Assembly (NCBI GenBank): GCA_000996895.1
Contig: LCBB01000001.1
Coordinates: 66,542 to 103,805, forward strand
Reading direction: 5' to 3'
DNA from: a candidate division WWE3 bacterium GW2011_GWC2_41_23
GTDB taxonomy: Bacteria; Patescibacteriota; WWE3; UBA101185; UBA10185
DNA: 37,264 nucleotides
Shown in pieces: positions 21,052 through 28,697 of this stretch. A model generated the notes under the pieces. The model did no database searches and was not told the DNA's origin. It saw nothing but the letters and a program-made list of their open reading frames with translations. Position 1 is the stretch's first letter. Every line of letters starts with the position of its first letter. The position numbers and the translations under genes are program-made.

Positions 21052-21912
21052 ATGAAAAAAAGAGGCATTTATGTTTTGACGTGTATTTTTTTGCTGTTAG
21101 TGTTCTTCGACATTAAATTGGGAGTTCCCATTGCTCTTGAATTTATATATGGGACACCCGTGTCGATAGAACGTTCCGTTTCGGCAGGGTCATTGGAAAA
21201 CACGGCGACACCCACACCGTTTCAACCGGTCTGGAATACTCCCGTGCCTACCATTGCGGAAGTTGTAATACAACCTACGCTAACCTTGCCGACCCCAACG
21301 CCTGAAATACAACCTGAACCGTCCTTACCCGAAAATCCTTACGATGTCGGGAATGTACTGTTCGACGAGTCCGACACCATAGAAATATGGTTCTACCCGG
21401 TTTCAGACGATCCGTTTCCTGTAACATTTGTTCCTATTATTCCTGTAGATGGCCCCGACACATATAAGCCCGGGATCCATAAAGCAGGCGTATGGGCAGA
21501 TGACTTCGGGAACATCAGTATCAATCCCCACTCAGGTTGTTTTAAGTACTCCAAAGAATACATCGAGTTAGAAGGAGAATACTTAAGACGGTTTCTTGAG
21601 GGAGGGAAATGCAACGATGTGCGGACTAATTACTCCGATGAGCAGATGAGCGCGCAAGTCGAAGAATTGAAAAAAGCACCCGTTGTTATGTCTCAAAACG
21701 GCAATTCTGTGAACTTAAGTGTAATAGCGGGCGGGGTAATTAAGAATGAAAACCTCGACTCAGTAAAATCGCTTAACCCCATAGAACTTGCCGCACTAAT
21801 CGGCGTGACCTTGGACGGTAGTGACAGAAGTATTGTCATTATTACCAGCGGAAGGAATTTATCCCATAACCCCTGGTACTCTGCGGAACGCCTAATCATA
21901 GTCCTTCAATAA
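21052..21912 (+). CDS. Sortase-like extracellular protein lacking the catalytic Cys
   Basis: This 286-residue protein has an N-terminal signal anchor (about 5-30). A Thr/Pro-rich linker (about 50-95) leads to a C-terminal domain of about 190 residues that follows the sortase plan. HKAGVWADDFGNISINPHSG supplies a His (H160) in the usual place, ELEGEYLRRFLEGG follows, and the end reads IVIITSGRNLSHNPWYSAERLIIVL. There sortases have a TLxTC strand and a later Arg (R280). The Cys position is Ser266 (codon AGC at 21847; one base change from TGC). It is thus either a non-catalytic sortase relative, a Ser variant, or a mutated copy. It is cotranscribed with a Thr/Pro-rich surface protein 13 nt downstream. 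Confidence 0.5.
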   Translation: MKKRGIYVLTCIFLLLVFFDIKLGVPIALEFIYGTPVSIERSVSAGSLENTATPTPFQPVWNTPVPTIAEVVIQPTLTLPTPTPEIQPEPSLPENPYDVGNVLFDESDTIEIWFYPVSDDPFPVTFVPIIPVDGPDTYKPGIHKAGVWADDFGNISINPHSGCFKYSKEYIELEGEYLRRFLEGGKCNDVRTNYSDEQMSAQVEELKKAPVVMSQNGNSVNLSVIAGGVIKNENLDSVKSLNPIELAALIGVTLDGSDRSIVIITSGRNLSHNPWYSAERLIIVLQ

Positions 21913-21925
21913 GGAGGAACTTAAA

Positions 21926-22651
21926 ATGAAGACGATCGTAGTAATAGTGCTTTTCGTTATAGCCGCTTTCTCGGTATTCTCGGTACCCGCCGCGGCAACA
22001 CCTGCCAGCGGAGATTCGGGCCTACCGCGCGAAGGCTGGCATGTGGATTCTTATCTAGGATACGGTTCGGTTCCTGGACAATCCGGAAGTTTTCACAGAT
22101 TTGAACTTAAGGCAAATAATTTTGCGGTCCGCGCCTACTGTGTGGAACCTCTCAAAGAAAACCCGCCGATAGGAATTTCCTGTTCTTATATCGCGGGCAT
22201 AAATAGGTTCTGGTGCGGAGATACTTACCAGGAGTTGGTTCCTTACGAAATTCTTGAAACTCCGGTGCCTACACCTACCTCAACCAACACACCGACAGAA
22301 ACCCCGACATCAACACCAACGAGTACACCAACCGAAACTCCGACATCAACACCTACTGAGATGCCAACAGCAACACCGACGGGAACTACTCCCCCTACGG
22401 AAGTACCTCCAACAGAGGTGCCGCCTACGGAAATCCCGCCCACCAACACACCGGTACCGCCGAACACACCAACAGCTCGTCCGCCCCAACCAACCGGAAC
22501 AGCTCCAGTTGTACCTACAAGTGGGAATGGTGTGTCTCTCCCTCTTGCACTCGCCCAAAGCTACTGTTTCGAAATATCGTGGGGCTTTGGTTTAGGGCTT
22601 GTTTGTCTCTTCATCTTTTACGCGGGTATGAAGAAATATTTTAACCGCTAA
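21926..22651 (+). CDS. Thr/Pro-rich surface protein with signal peptide and C-terminal anchor
   Basis: This 241-residue protein has a cleavable signal peptide (about 1-24, AAA-T site). A small globular part (about 25-108) has three Cys. A Thr/Pro-repeat stalk follows (about 112-192, many TPT and PTE units). The segment VPTSGNG leads to a membrane helix (about 215-234) and a basic end KKYFNR. VPTSG looks like a variant LPxTG sorting motif, but the helix begins about 15-20 residues later than usual, so plain membrane anchoring is also possible. Shine-Dalgarno AAGGAGG precedes the ATG. Together with the upstream sortase-like gene it forms a surface-protein operon. Confidence 0.7.
   Translation: MKTIVVIVLFVIAAFSVFSVPAAATPASGDSGLPREGWHVDSYLGYGSVPGQSGSFHRFELKANNFAVRAYCVEPLKENPPIGISCSYIAGINRFWCGDTYQELVPYEILETPVPTPTSTNTPTETPTSTPTSTPTETPTSTPTEMPTATPTGTTPPTEVPPTEVPPTEIPPTNTPVPPNTPTARPPQPTGTAPVVPTSGNGVSLPLALAQSYCFEISWGFGLGLVCLFIFYAGMKKYFNR
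22265..22475 (+). repeat. Tandem Thr/Pro codon repeats in the surface-protein gene
   Basis: Short degenerate repeats built on ACACCNACN and CCNACNGAN encode the stalk (TPTETPTSTPTS and PPTEVPPTEVPPTEIPP). Three near-identical PPTE(V/I) units lie at about 22392-22440. Such tracts change length easily. Confidence 0.7.
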
Positions 22652-22670
22652 AAGAAATTAACTGCTCTAC

Positions 22671-22720
22671 AAAGGGTAATCTTGAAGCCAGAAATTTTGG
22701 TCTCAGGGTTACCCTTTTTT
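22671..22720 (+). terminator. Terminator of the surface operon
   Basis: AAGGGTAA pairs with TTACCCTT (about 22672-22679 with 22709-22716) and T residues follow. Confidence 0.85.
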
Positions 22721-22738
22721 ATTGTGAAATTTGCTTAT

Positions 22739-22767
22739 TTGCTTCTCATCTTATAGTAAGCTATACT
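22739..22767 (+). promoter_or_regulatory. Promoter of the Nfu N-domain gene
   Basis: TTGCTT (22739-22744), a 17-bp spacer with CTTATAGT (22750-22757), and TATACT (22762-22767). Confidence 0.5.
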
Positions 22768-22801
22768 TCTAAAACTGAATAACTAGAAAAAGGAGGAGAA
22801 A

Positions 22802-23149
22802 ATGAGTATGCCCGGTGTGGTTGTGATACGGGTTCGCCAAGATTCTGCGAATTTCCTCTACAGAGAATATTTTGTAGATTCAAAAATTTCATTAAGACCG
22901 CACAAAATTTTTTTTGTCCCTGTTACGGACGCTTATCAGGAAAGTGTCGCAAATGAGATCGGAAAAATCGGGGCGGAATTAATAAGGTTACTTGGCAGAA
23001 TCGACGGTTTAGATTTTATCTACCTTACTAATGAATCCGTAGGAATATCAAAACAAAGGGGTAAGGATTGGAGAAAAATTGAAAAAGAAATTTTTATTGA
23101 CATCCAGTCAGTGTTGAACGGCAACAGTTACGTAATTAGGAAATGGTAG
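22802..23149 (+). CDS. Stand-alone Nfu/NifU N-terminal-domain-like protein
   Basis: This 115-residue protein matches the Nfu N-terminal domain in its C-terminal half. GAELIRLLGRIDGLDFIYLTNESVGISKQRGKDWRKIEKEI corresponds to the family pattern in which a Phe/Ile-rich strand is followed by I-V-K and D-W (W91). The iron-sulfur CxxC domain of Nfu is absent. The domain is known in iron-sulfur scaffold proteins, but its stand-alone role is not clear. Shine-Dalgarno AAAAGGAGGAG precedes the ATG. It is a single-gene unit with its own promoter and terminator. Confidence 0.6.
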   Translation: MSMPGVVVIRVRQDSANFLYREYFVDSKISLRPHKIFFVPVTDAYQESVANEIGKIGAELIRLLGRIDGLDFIYLTNESVGISKQRGKDWRKIEKEIFIDIQSVLNGNSYVIRKW

Positions 23150-23156
23150 TACTTTT

Positions 23157-23197
23157 GGCGCAATCAGGTTCTTAAAAACTGAGAGCGCCTTTTTTTA
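23157..23197 (+). terminator. Terminator of the Nfu N-domain gene
   Basis: GGCGC (23157-23161) pairs with GCGCC (23185-23189), with an inner CAG/CTG, followed by eight T. Confidence 0.8.
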
Positions 23198-23285
23198 AGA
23201 GCTTGGTCTTTTACTACTTCATAAAAACGCAGTCATGCTAATACGTTCGGATGTGGTTGAATCGAAAATGGAAAATAATCTATAC

Positions 23286-23309
23286 TAAAAAGCTTCTTTT
23301 CTAAAAGCT
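23286..23309 (-). terminator. Weak terminator of rplS
   Basis: On the minus strand AGCTT (23309-23305) pairs with AAGCT (23295-23291), then TTTT. The stem touches the stop codon. Confidence 0.45.
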
Positions 23310-23842
23310 CACTTTTTGGCTTCTCTAACTCTCATTGCTTCTCTTCCGACTTTATCTCTTAGGTAGAAAAGCTTTGCTCTTCTGACGTTACCTTTTTTCA
23401 TTACTTTTATTTTTTCTATATTAGGTGAGTGTAAAGGAAGTATTCTTTCAACTCCGACTTGGTCGGCTCCGATTCTTCTTACTGTAAATGTTTTTGAAAT
23501 ATCAGAGCCTCTAAAGGAAATTACGATACCTTCAAACGGTTGAATTCTCATCTTTTCACCTTCGATTATTTTGTAGAAAACCCTTATAGTATCGCCTACC
23601 CTGAATTCCGGAATCCTTGGCTCTTCTTTTGAAGCTGCCTTCAACTCTTCCTCGGCTGCTTTGGACTCTTCCTCGACCTTTTCTTCGATGGCTTCTTCGA
23701 GCTTTTCTTCCTCTGTCTCTACCGCAGGAGCTTCGGCTGCTGTTTCCTCCTGCACGGACGCTTCTACAACCGTTTCTTCTACAGGTGTGTCCTGTTGAGC
23801 TGTGTCATCCTGTTTAGTTGTATCTTGATCTTTATCGGCCAT
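23309..23842 (-). CDS. rplS: Ribosomal protein L19 with long acidic N-terminal extension
   Basis: Residues about 76-177 are a normal L19 of the large subunit: [58 protein letters not shown] and [12 protein letters not shown]. The first 75 residues are an Ala/Glu/Asp/Thr-rich, strongly acidic extension with a coiled part ([20 protein letters not shown]), not found in typical L19 (about 115 residues). TTGATA (23881-23876), 17-bp spacer and TATCCT (23858-23853) put the start site about 3 nt before the ATG, so the mRNA is leaderless and the start well fixed. Confidence 0.95.
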   Translation of the reverse strand: MADKDQDTTKQDDTAQQDTPVEETVVEASVQEETAAEAPAVETEEEKLEEAIEEKVEEESKAAEEELKAASKEEPRIPEFRVGDTIRVFYKIIEGEKMRIQPFEGIVISFRGSDISKTFTVRRIGADQVGVERILPLHSPNIEKIKVMKKGNVRRAKLFYLRDKVGREAMRVREAKK

Positions 23843-23852
23843 AGACTGTGCT

Positions 23853-23881
23853 AGGATAGCAAATTAAACCCGCAATATCAA
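23853..23881 (-). promoter_or_regulatory. Promoter of rplS
   Basis: On the minus strand TTGATA (23881-23876), 17 bp and TATCCT (23858-23853), with 10 nt from the -10 box to the ATG. Confidence 0.6.
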
Positions 23882-25993
23882 TTATTTCTTTTTTGAGGAC
23901 ACCTTGGCCGGCTTTTTAACCTCCATCGATAACCCGCCTTCCGCTGAAACGTCAACCTCCACGAGGTCTCCTTCGGAAGTTTCGGCTGCTATTATTTTGC
24001 TGGAAATGGCGTTCTCAACCTCTTTCTGGACTAATCTCCTCAATGGTCTGGCTCCGTATTCCTCGCTGTAACCGTTCTCTACCAGGTATTCTATCGCTTT
24101 ATCTGAAACCTCGAGAGTAAGCTGTTGTTCGGCCAGCATTTTCCTGGTTTTATCCAGCATTCGTAGTGTTATTTCTCTAATATCCTCTTTTCCGAGGCTT
24201 GTGAATACTACGATTTCATCAATTCTGTTTAAAAACTCGGGCTTAAAAGAGTCTTTCAGTATTCCGAAAATTCTCCGGTCAGCCGCTATCTCGACCTCTT
24301 CATGGGATTTCTTCTTGTCCTCAATAAATCCGATGTCTTTTCTTCTCAAAAGCTCAGAGCCAACGTTTGAAGTAAGTATTAATATAGTGTTTTTAAAGTC
24401 GACTGTTCTGCCCTTACTGTCAGTCAATCGCCCGTCTTCCATTATCTGCAACAAAGCATTAAACGTATCGGGGTGGGCTTTTTCTATTTCGTCCAGCAAT
24501 ATTACGGAAAAGGGTTTTCTTCTTACAATATCGGTAAGCTGGCCACCCTGCTCGTAACCCACATATCCCGGAGGCGCCCCGATTAATTTGCTTACCGAGT
24601 GTTTTTCCATGTATTCGCTCATGTCCAAACGTACAATCATATCTTCATCTCCGTACAAAGCTTCAGCTAAAGTTTTCGCCAACTCAGTTTTACCGACACC
24701 TGTAGGTCCTAAGAATAAAAACGATCCTATCGGTCTTTTGGGATCTTTCAAACCCGCGCGGGCTCTTCTTATAGCTTCTGATAAAACACCAATCGCCTTA
24801 TCCTGACCGACAACTCTGTTTTTTATTGTGTGCTCAAGGTTTAGTAATCTCTCACGTTCTACAACATTTAATTTCTCAAGCGGAATTCCTGTTGCACGTG
24901 AAACTACTTTTATAACGGCATCTTCCGTGACATCCGGAATTTCCTCAAGTTTTGTTTTTGTCCAAATTTCAACTAACTCTGATTTTATTTTCTCGAGCTC
25001 TTCCGTTTTTTTCTTTAACGTTTCTTTTTCTTCGTCCGTGAGTTTATTTTTTCGCGCCTCGGCTTTTAATTTTGAAATTTCTTCTTCGACTGTTTTTAAA
25101 TTTTCAGGCTCTTTAACCTGCGACAAACGAACCATAGCACAGGCCTCGTCTATTAAATCTATTGCTTTGTCAGGTAAGAATCTGTCCGAAACGTAGCGGT
25201 CGCTCATTTTAACAGCGGCAACTATGGCGTCATCAGTTATTTTTACGTTGTGATGGGATTCGTAGCGCTCTCTTAATCCTCTTAAGATCTCAACAGTATC
25301 TTCGGCGGTCGGTTCATTTACCATAATAGGCTGGAAACGGCGCTCAAGTGCGGCATCCCTTTCAACATACTTTCTGTACTCATCTATTGTAGTAGCACCG
25401 ACCATTTGTAATTCACCTCTTGCAAGGGCCGGTTTAAGTATATTTGCGGCATCCATCGATCCTTCTGCGCTACCTGCTCCAATAACTGTATGAAGCTCGT
25501 CGACGAAAAGGATTATCTGACCGCTTGCCGAAATTACCTCGGTTATTATGTCTTTCAAACGCCCCTCGAACATGCCTCTGTGAGAAGTTCCTGCAATTAT
25601 CGAGGCCAGGTCTAGCATAAACACACGTTTACCCCTCAAAGGCTCCGGAACCTGTCCGTTAACGATTTTTTGGGCTAAACCCTCAACTATAGCTGTTTTT
25701 CCAACACCGGGATCTCCGATAAGCACAGGGTTATTTTTTGTTCTTCTAGAAAGGATGTGAATGACGCGCTCGATTTCGTTTTTGCGTCCGATGACGGGGT
25801 CAAGTTTACCTTCCCTGGCTAATTGGGTAAGATCGCGGCCGTATTTATCTAGTTTTGAAGCGGATTGAGACGTCTCTTTTACAACTTCCTCGTAACATAC
25901 TTCGCAGAGAGCCATGTAGACTTGTTTGCCGTCTACGATTTGATTAATAGGATATTTGGCAGGACGCTGTCCGCATCTGTGGCATAAAACCAT
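23882..25993 (-). CDS. clpE: ClpE-like AAA+ chaperone with N-terminal zinc finger
   Basis: This 703-residue protein unfolds proteins, probably for ClpP. A zinc finger (CHRC 4-7 and CEVC 30-33) replaces the Clp N-domain, as in ClpE. The first ATPase module has Walker A GDPGVGKT (93-100) and [15 protein letters not shown] coiled middle region follows (about 318-365). The second module has [24 protein letters not shown] and a late IGF tripeptide ([10 protein letters not shown]), the loop that docks ClpP. I chose ATG 25993 (MVLCHRC); the 72 residues upstream in frame cover the promoter and CIRCE operator. Seven bases separate the -10 box from the ATG, so the mRNA is leaderless. Confidence 0.92.
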   Translation of the reverse strand: MVLCHRCGQRPAKYPINQIVDGKQVYMALCEVCYEEVVKETSQSASKLDKYGRDLTQLAREGKLDPVIGRKNEIERVIHILSRRTKNNPVLIGDPGVGKTAIVEGLAQKIVNGQVPEPLRGKRVFMLDLASIIAGTSHRGMFEGRLKDIITEVISASGQIILFVDELHTVIGAGSAEGSMDAANILKPALARGELQMVGATTIDEYRKYVERDAALERRFQPIMVNEPTAEDTVEILRGLRERYESHHNVKITDDAIVAAVKMSDRYVSDRFLPDKAIDLIDEACAMVRLSQVKEPENLKTVEEEISKLKAEARKNKLTDEEKETLKKKTEELEKIKSELVEIWTKTKLEEIPDVTEDAVIKVVSRATGIPLEKLNVVERERLLNLEHTIKNRVVGQDKAIGVLSEAIRRARAGLKDPKRPIGSFLFLGPTGVGKTELAKTLAEALYGDEDMIVRLDMSEYMEKHSVSKLIGAPPGYVGYEQGGQLTDIVRRKPFSVILLDEIEKAHPDTFNALLQIMEDGRLTDSKGRTVDFKNTILILTSNVGSELLRRKDIGFIEDKKKSHEEVEIAADRRIFGILKDSFKPEFLNRIDEIVVFTSLGKEDIREITLRMLDKTRKMLAEQQLTLEVSDKAIEYLVENGYSEEYGARPLRRLVQKEVENAISSKIIAAETSEGDLVEVDVSAEGGLSMEVKKPAKVSSKKK

Positions 25994-26000
25994 GAGTAAG

Positions 26001-26029
26001 ATATTAGCACTCTTGGTTTCAGAGTGCAA
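26001..26029 (-). promoter_or_regulatory. Promoter of the clpE-like gene
   Basis: On the minus strand TTGCAC (26029-26024), a 17-bp spacer and TAATAT (26006-26001). Seven bases separate it from the ATG. Confidence 0.7.
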
Positions 26030-26030
26030 G
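26004..26030. promoter_or_regulatory. CIRCE operator (HrcA site) on the clpE-like promoter
   Basis: TTAGCACTC (26004-26012), nine bases, and GAGTGCAAG (26022-26030) match the CIRCE consensus TTAGCACTC-N9-GAGTGCTAA, with the right arm imperfect at its end. The site covers the -35 box, the spacer and part of the -10 box, so HrcA would block polymerase. Heat-shock control is inferred from the known role of CIRCE. Confidence 0.85.
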
Positions 26031-26069
26031 TGTTTTTGCCTGATCGGCAAGATTCCAAGACCTATAGTG

Positions 26070-26098
26070 TTGACAAATAAACAGGGGACGTGTATAAT
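26070..26098 (+). promoter_or_regulatory. Perfect consensus promoter of the DUF1874-like gene
   Basis: TTGACA (26070-26075), a 17-bp spacer and TATAAT (26093-26098) form an exact consensus. CCTATAGT (26061-26068) lies one base upstream. GTTCTTTGAAAA (26105-26116) at the expected start site resembles a boxA antitermination element of rRNA leaders. Confidence 0.85.
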
Positions 26099-26104
26099 AT
26101 TATC

Positions 26105-26248
26105 GTTCTTTGAAAAATGAATAGAAATCCTGATTTGAGGAAATAGCCTGAGAAAGTGCAGTTTACAGGTTGTTTCCTCGATTGAGGCGTAACTCAAAAC
26201 GAAAGCCAATTTTGGTTGAGAAATTCATCTTTGTCTGTGGAGGACAAA
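26105..26248 (+). promoter_or_regulatory. Structured 5' leader of the DUF1874-like gene
   Basis: About 144 nt separate the start site from the ATG. A long arm pairs GAGGAAA with TTTCCTC, extended by GCCTG/CAGGT. A second hairpin is TTGAG-GCGTAA-CTCAA. At the end TTTGTC/GACAAA puts the Shine-Dalgarno GGAGG into a hairpin loop. This much local structure suggests a regulated leader or a non-coding RNA. Confidence 0.55.
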
Positions 26249-26593
26249 ATGGCTACTACTTTTGTTGGTCTGGCTTTGGCGGATGGAATGTTTTCTGAGA
26301 CTGCAACGGCGACTCGTCGCCCTCTTACAGTTGAAGAAGCAAAAAATTTGGTTGAAGGGGGCGTAGAATCATGCTGCAACCCAAGTCACCGGACCACCTT
26401 GGATGCTCTTCAGCAGAAATTTGGGATTGTGGTCCCCATCCCCGAAAAAGCTCCCTTTGTGAAGTTAACCTCGGGAGACTGCCTCATCGTTCTCTCCGCA
26501 AGATTCCCCCGCCGACTTAACGAAGGCGAAACCTGGAATGCGGATGACGTGGCAAAAGCCGAATTCAAATTCGGTTTATGGGAAATAAACTAG
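26249..26593 (+). CDS. STIV B116-like (DUF1874) protein
   Basis: This 114-residue protein fits the DUF1874 family in order: PLTVEEAKNLVEGGVES, a His region (SH, about 47-48), FGIVVPI, GDCLIVLSARFPRRLNEGE and FKFGLWE. The family was first seen in archaeal viruses and includes the anti-CRISPR ring nuclease AcrIII-1, which cleaves cyclic tetra-adenylate with a conserved His. Here the His is present in a shifted context, RLnEG is kept, but the Asn-Arg and N-terminal Ser of the active enzyme are not, so ring-nuclease activity is doubtful. I chose ATG 26249 because GGAGG lies 5 nt upstream. It is the only gene between divergent clpE and convergent polA. Confidence 0.6.
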   Translation: MATTFVGLALADGMFSETATATRRPLTVEEAKNLVEGGVESCCNPSHRTTLDALQQKFGIVVPIPEKAPFVKLTSGDCLIVLSARFPRRLNEGETWNADDVAKAEFKFGLWEIN

Positions 26594-26792
26594 GTTAGTA
26601 AGCTCCGAAATGACCCCGACGAAATGCTCAAGACTACCAAAGCCCAAAAGGCATGGTGCTACTGACGATGTTTAAGGTTGAAAAACACTTAACCGGGAGT
26701 AGCTTAATGTGCATATACTAGCTCAGGGTGCTCTAAGTAGGAATGTAGTAATAAGCCTCCATAAGACGACAAAATAAATGAAAAAACAAAGG
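26594..26792 (+). ncRNA. Candidate structured RNA or 3' UTR after the DUF1874-like gene
   Basis: About 200 bases without a gene fold locally. ACCA+GCC pairs with GGC+TGGT around CAAAA. GCTACT pairs with AGTAGC, enclosing a TTAAG/CTTAA hairpin. A direct repeat CGAAATG occurs twice near 26606-26634. TGGAGG in the upstream ribosome site could pair with CCTCCA near 26756. The family is unknown; tmRNA and RNase P signatures are not present. The stretch ends at a strong terminator, so it should be transcribed with the gene. Confidence 0.35.
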
Positions 26793-26839
26793 GCGACTAA
26801 GATACGGTTTAATAAAACCCTCTATCCAGTCGCTTTTTT
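26793..26839 (+). terminator. Terminator of the DUF1874-like transcript
   Basis: GCGACT (26793-26798) pairs with AGTCGC (26828-26833). An inner hairpin GGTTT-AATA-AAACC lies within, and six T follow. Confidence 0.8.
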
Positions 26840-26849
26840 CGTACTAAAA

Positions 26850-28697
26850 TTAGTGTTCCCAAACATCCCCAACAAAAGGATCACTTTGAATCTTCACTTT
26901 TTTTATAAAAAGCCCGGCTGCTCTTACCATCTCATCGGACTGCACTTTTGCCCAGTACTCTGCCTCATCGTCTCTTATTTCGGAAACTATTTCGTCGTGA
27001 ACCGTTAGCGTTAAACCCCCATGGATCCCCTCTTTCTTCATCCTATCGTTTAAAAATATCAAAGCGTATTTAATGGCGTCTGCGTTCGTACCCTGAATGG
27101 GGTGGTTTTTAGCTTCCCGCTCAATGCGCGATTCTTTTTTCCTGAAATCAGGGTCATCTTTTAGTGGTTTATCGTACCAGCGTTTTCTCCCAAGAGGCGT
27201 TGTACTAAAACCGTCCCGCACAGCTTTTTTCGCCGTTTTATTTAAGTAGTCCTTCACACTTGGGTAGCTTGCGAAGTATCTGTTCATATAGTCTTCTCCC
27301 TGTTCCCTGGTAACGGGCGTTCCGGTTTCGTTTTCTATTCTGGCGGCTAGTCCCATAGAACCCATTCCGTACATCAATCCGAAACCTATAGGCTTAGCAA
27401 TTTGTCTATAGCTCGGATACTTCTTTTTAAAATCATCGCTGTACGGAACATTAAACATAAGAGAAGCTGTGTAGGAGTGGATGTCTAATCCGTCGTTTAA
27501 AGCTTTAATCATTTTTGCGTCTCCGGAAAGTTCCGCAAGAATACGCATCTCAAAAGATGAATAGTCTGCGGTGACTAACTTATGACCGGGTTCAGGATTA
27601 AAACACGTTCTGAAAGGAGCTTCCTCGGAATTCCTCGGAATTTGCTGAAGGTTAGGATTATTACAAGAAAATCTACCGGTTGCCGTACCAAGTTGGTTAA
27701 ACTCCGGGTGCAATCTTTTTGTGACCGGATTTATTTTTGATAATAAAGAATCGCCGAATGCCGACAGCAATTTTTCGTAACCTCTATAGTTTCTGAGTAA
27801 TTTAACAATCGGCTCATTGTGTAAAGCAAGAAGAGCGTCGCCTGTAGAAGGAAGATTAAGGTGTAATTTGTTATTAAACAGATCCATAAGCTGCTGCTGA
27901 CTATTCATGTTTATTGTGTCTGCGTGGTTTCCAAAAAGATCAATCATATTATTCGAATAATACGGTCTTATCGCCTCCTGAAACTCTTTCGCAAGGATGT
28001 TTCTTCTCTCAGAAAGGTGAACCATAATATCCCGCCACTTCTTCTCGTCTATATAGATACCTTTAAGCTCCATCTCGCCAACAGCGCGGGTTGCTGCAAA
28101 TTCAAGTTTGGCTACATTTAATAGATTCTCGCTCTTTATTTTTACAAGTTGTTGGTCAAAAATCGGAAATAAAATTAGGGTGTCGAGCGCGGAGTACTTT
28201 AGCTGTTCTACATTTATTTTTGTTTTGTTGGTCACACCTTCAAACGTTTCCCGGACATCTTTTTTCAAATCCATTCCGGTATATTTTTTTGTGAGGTCTT
28301 TTAATGAGTAGTATCCGCGTCCGAGTCCAGCGTTTAAAATAACTTCCGCTAACATCGTATCGTACAAATTTGTAGGAGCGGCTCCGACATGGATTTTAAT
28401 GTGTTTGTAGTCGAACTTTCCGTTGTGAAATATTTTTAAAATCTTCGGACTTTCGAGAAACTCTTTAAATCTTGTAAAGTTTTTTAAATCTAAAGCTCGG
28501 GCGTCGAAAATGTAACTTTTATCATCTGTTCCGATTTGTACAAGTAATAGTGTAGAAGTGTAAGGATCAAGACCCGTGCTTTCAATATCGACCCCGACGA
28601 CTTTCGCTTTTTCTAAATTTTCCAGCGCTGCGTTTGCTTGATCTTCTTTTGTAATGTACTCGTATGAAGGATTTGCCGGGTCAAATTTTAGTTCCAT
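26850..28697 (-). CDS. polA: DNA polymerase I without 5' nuclease domain
   Basis: This 615-residue family A polymerase has a 3'-5' exonuclease domain with all acidic motifs visible (VDIES about 35-39, FHNGKFDYKHI, YSALDTLIL). The polymerase domain has motif A VTADYSSFEMRILAELSGD, motif B RQIAKPIGFGLMYGMG and motif C LTVHDEIV. The N-terminal 5' nuclease of standard PolA is absent. In motif A the usual DYSQIE reads DYSSFE, and in motif B the Asn before Phe is Gly, which may lower selectivity. Likely role is repair or gap filling. A TATCAT box about 7 nt before the ATG suggests a leaderless mRNA. Confidence 0.93.
   Translation of the reverse strand: MELKFDPANPSYEYITKEDQANAALENLEKAKVVGVDIESTGLDPYTSTLLLVQIGTDDKSYIFDARALDLKNFTRFKEFLESPKILKIFHNGKFDYKHIKIHVGAAPTNLYDTMLAEVILNAGLGRGYYSLKDLTKKYTGMDLKKDVRETFEGVTNKTKINVEQLKYSALDTLILFPIFDQQLVKIKSENLLNVAKLEFAATRAVGEMELKGIYIDEKKWRDIMVHLSERRNILAKEFQEAIRPYYSNNMIDLFGNHADTINMNSQQQLMDLFNNKLHLNLPSTGDALLALHNEPIVKLLRNYRGYEKLLSAFGDSLLSKINPVTKRLHPEFNQLGTATGRFSCNNPNLQQIPRNSEEAPFRTCFNPEPGHKLVTADYSSFEMRILAELSGDAKMIKALNDGLDIHSYTASLMFNVPYSDDFKKKYPSYRQIAKPIGFGLMYGMGSMGLAARIENETGTPVTREQGEDYMNRYFASYPSVKDYLNKTAKKAVRDGFSTTPLGRKRWYDKPLKDDPDFRKKESRIEREAKNHPIQGTNADAIKYALIFLNDRMKKEGIHGGLTLTVHDEIVSEIRDDEAEYWAKVQSDEMVRAAGLFIKKVKIQSDPFVGDVWEH

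Noticed and set aside
22243-22558. Minus-strand and other-frame proteins over the Thr/Pro repeat region
   Set aside because: They are mirror products of the repeats (Gly/Val-rich or His/Arg/Cys-rich) and have no ribosome site.
25994-26209. N-terminal 72-residue extension of the Clp protein
   Set aside because: It would cover the promoter and CIRCE operator, and the zinc finger starts naturally at MVLCHRC.
26105-26842. RNase P RNA, tmRNA or group I intron
   Set aside because: GAGGAAA and a CTAAG...ATGTAGTA stretch recall rnpB and tmRNA, but the conserved cores, tRNA-like ends and intron P7 signatures are missing, and a plausible DUF1874 frame lies in the middle.
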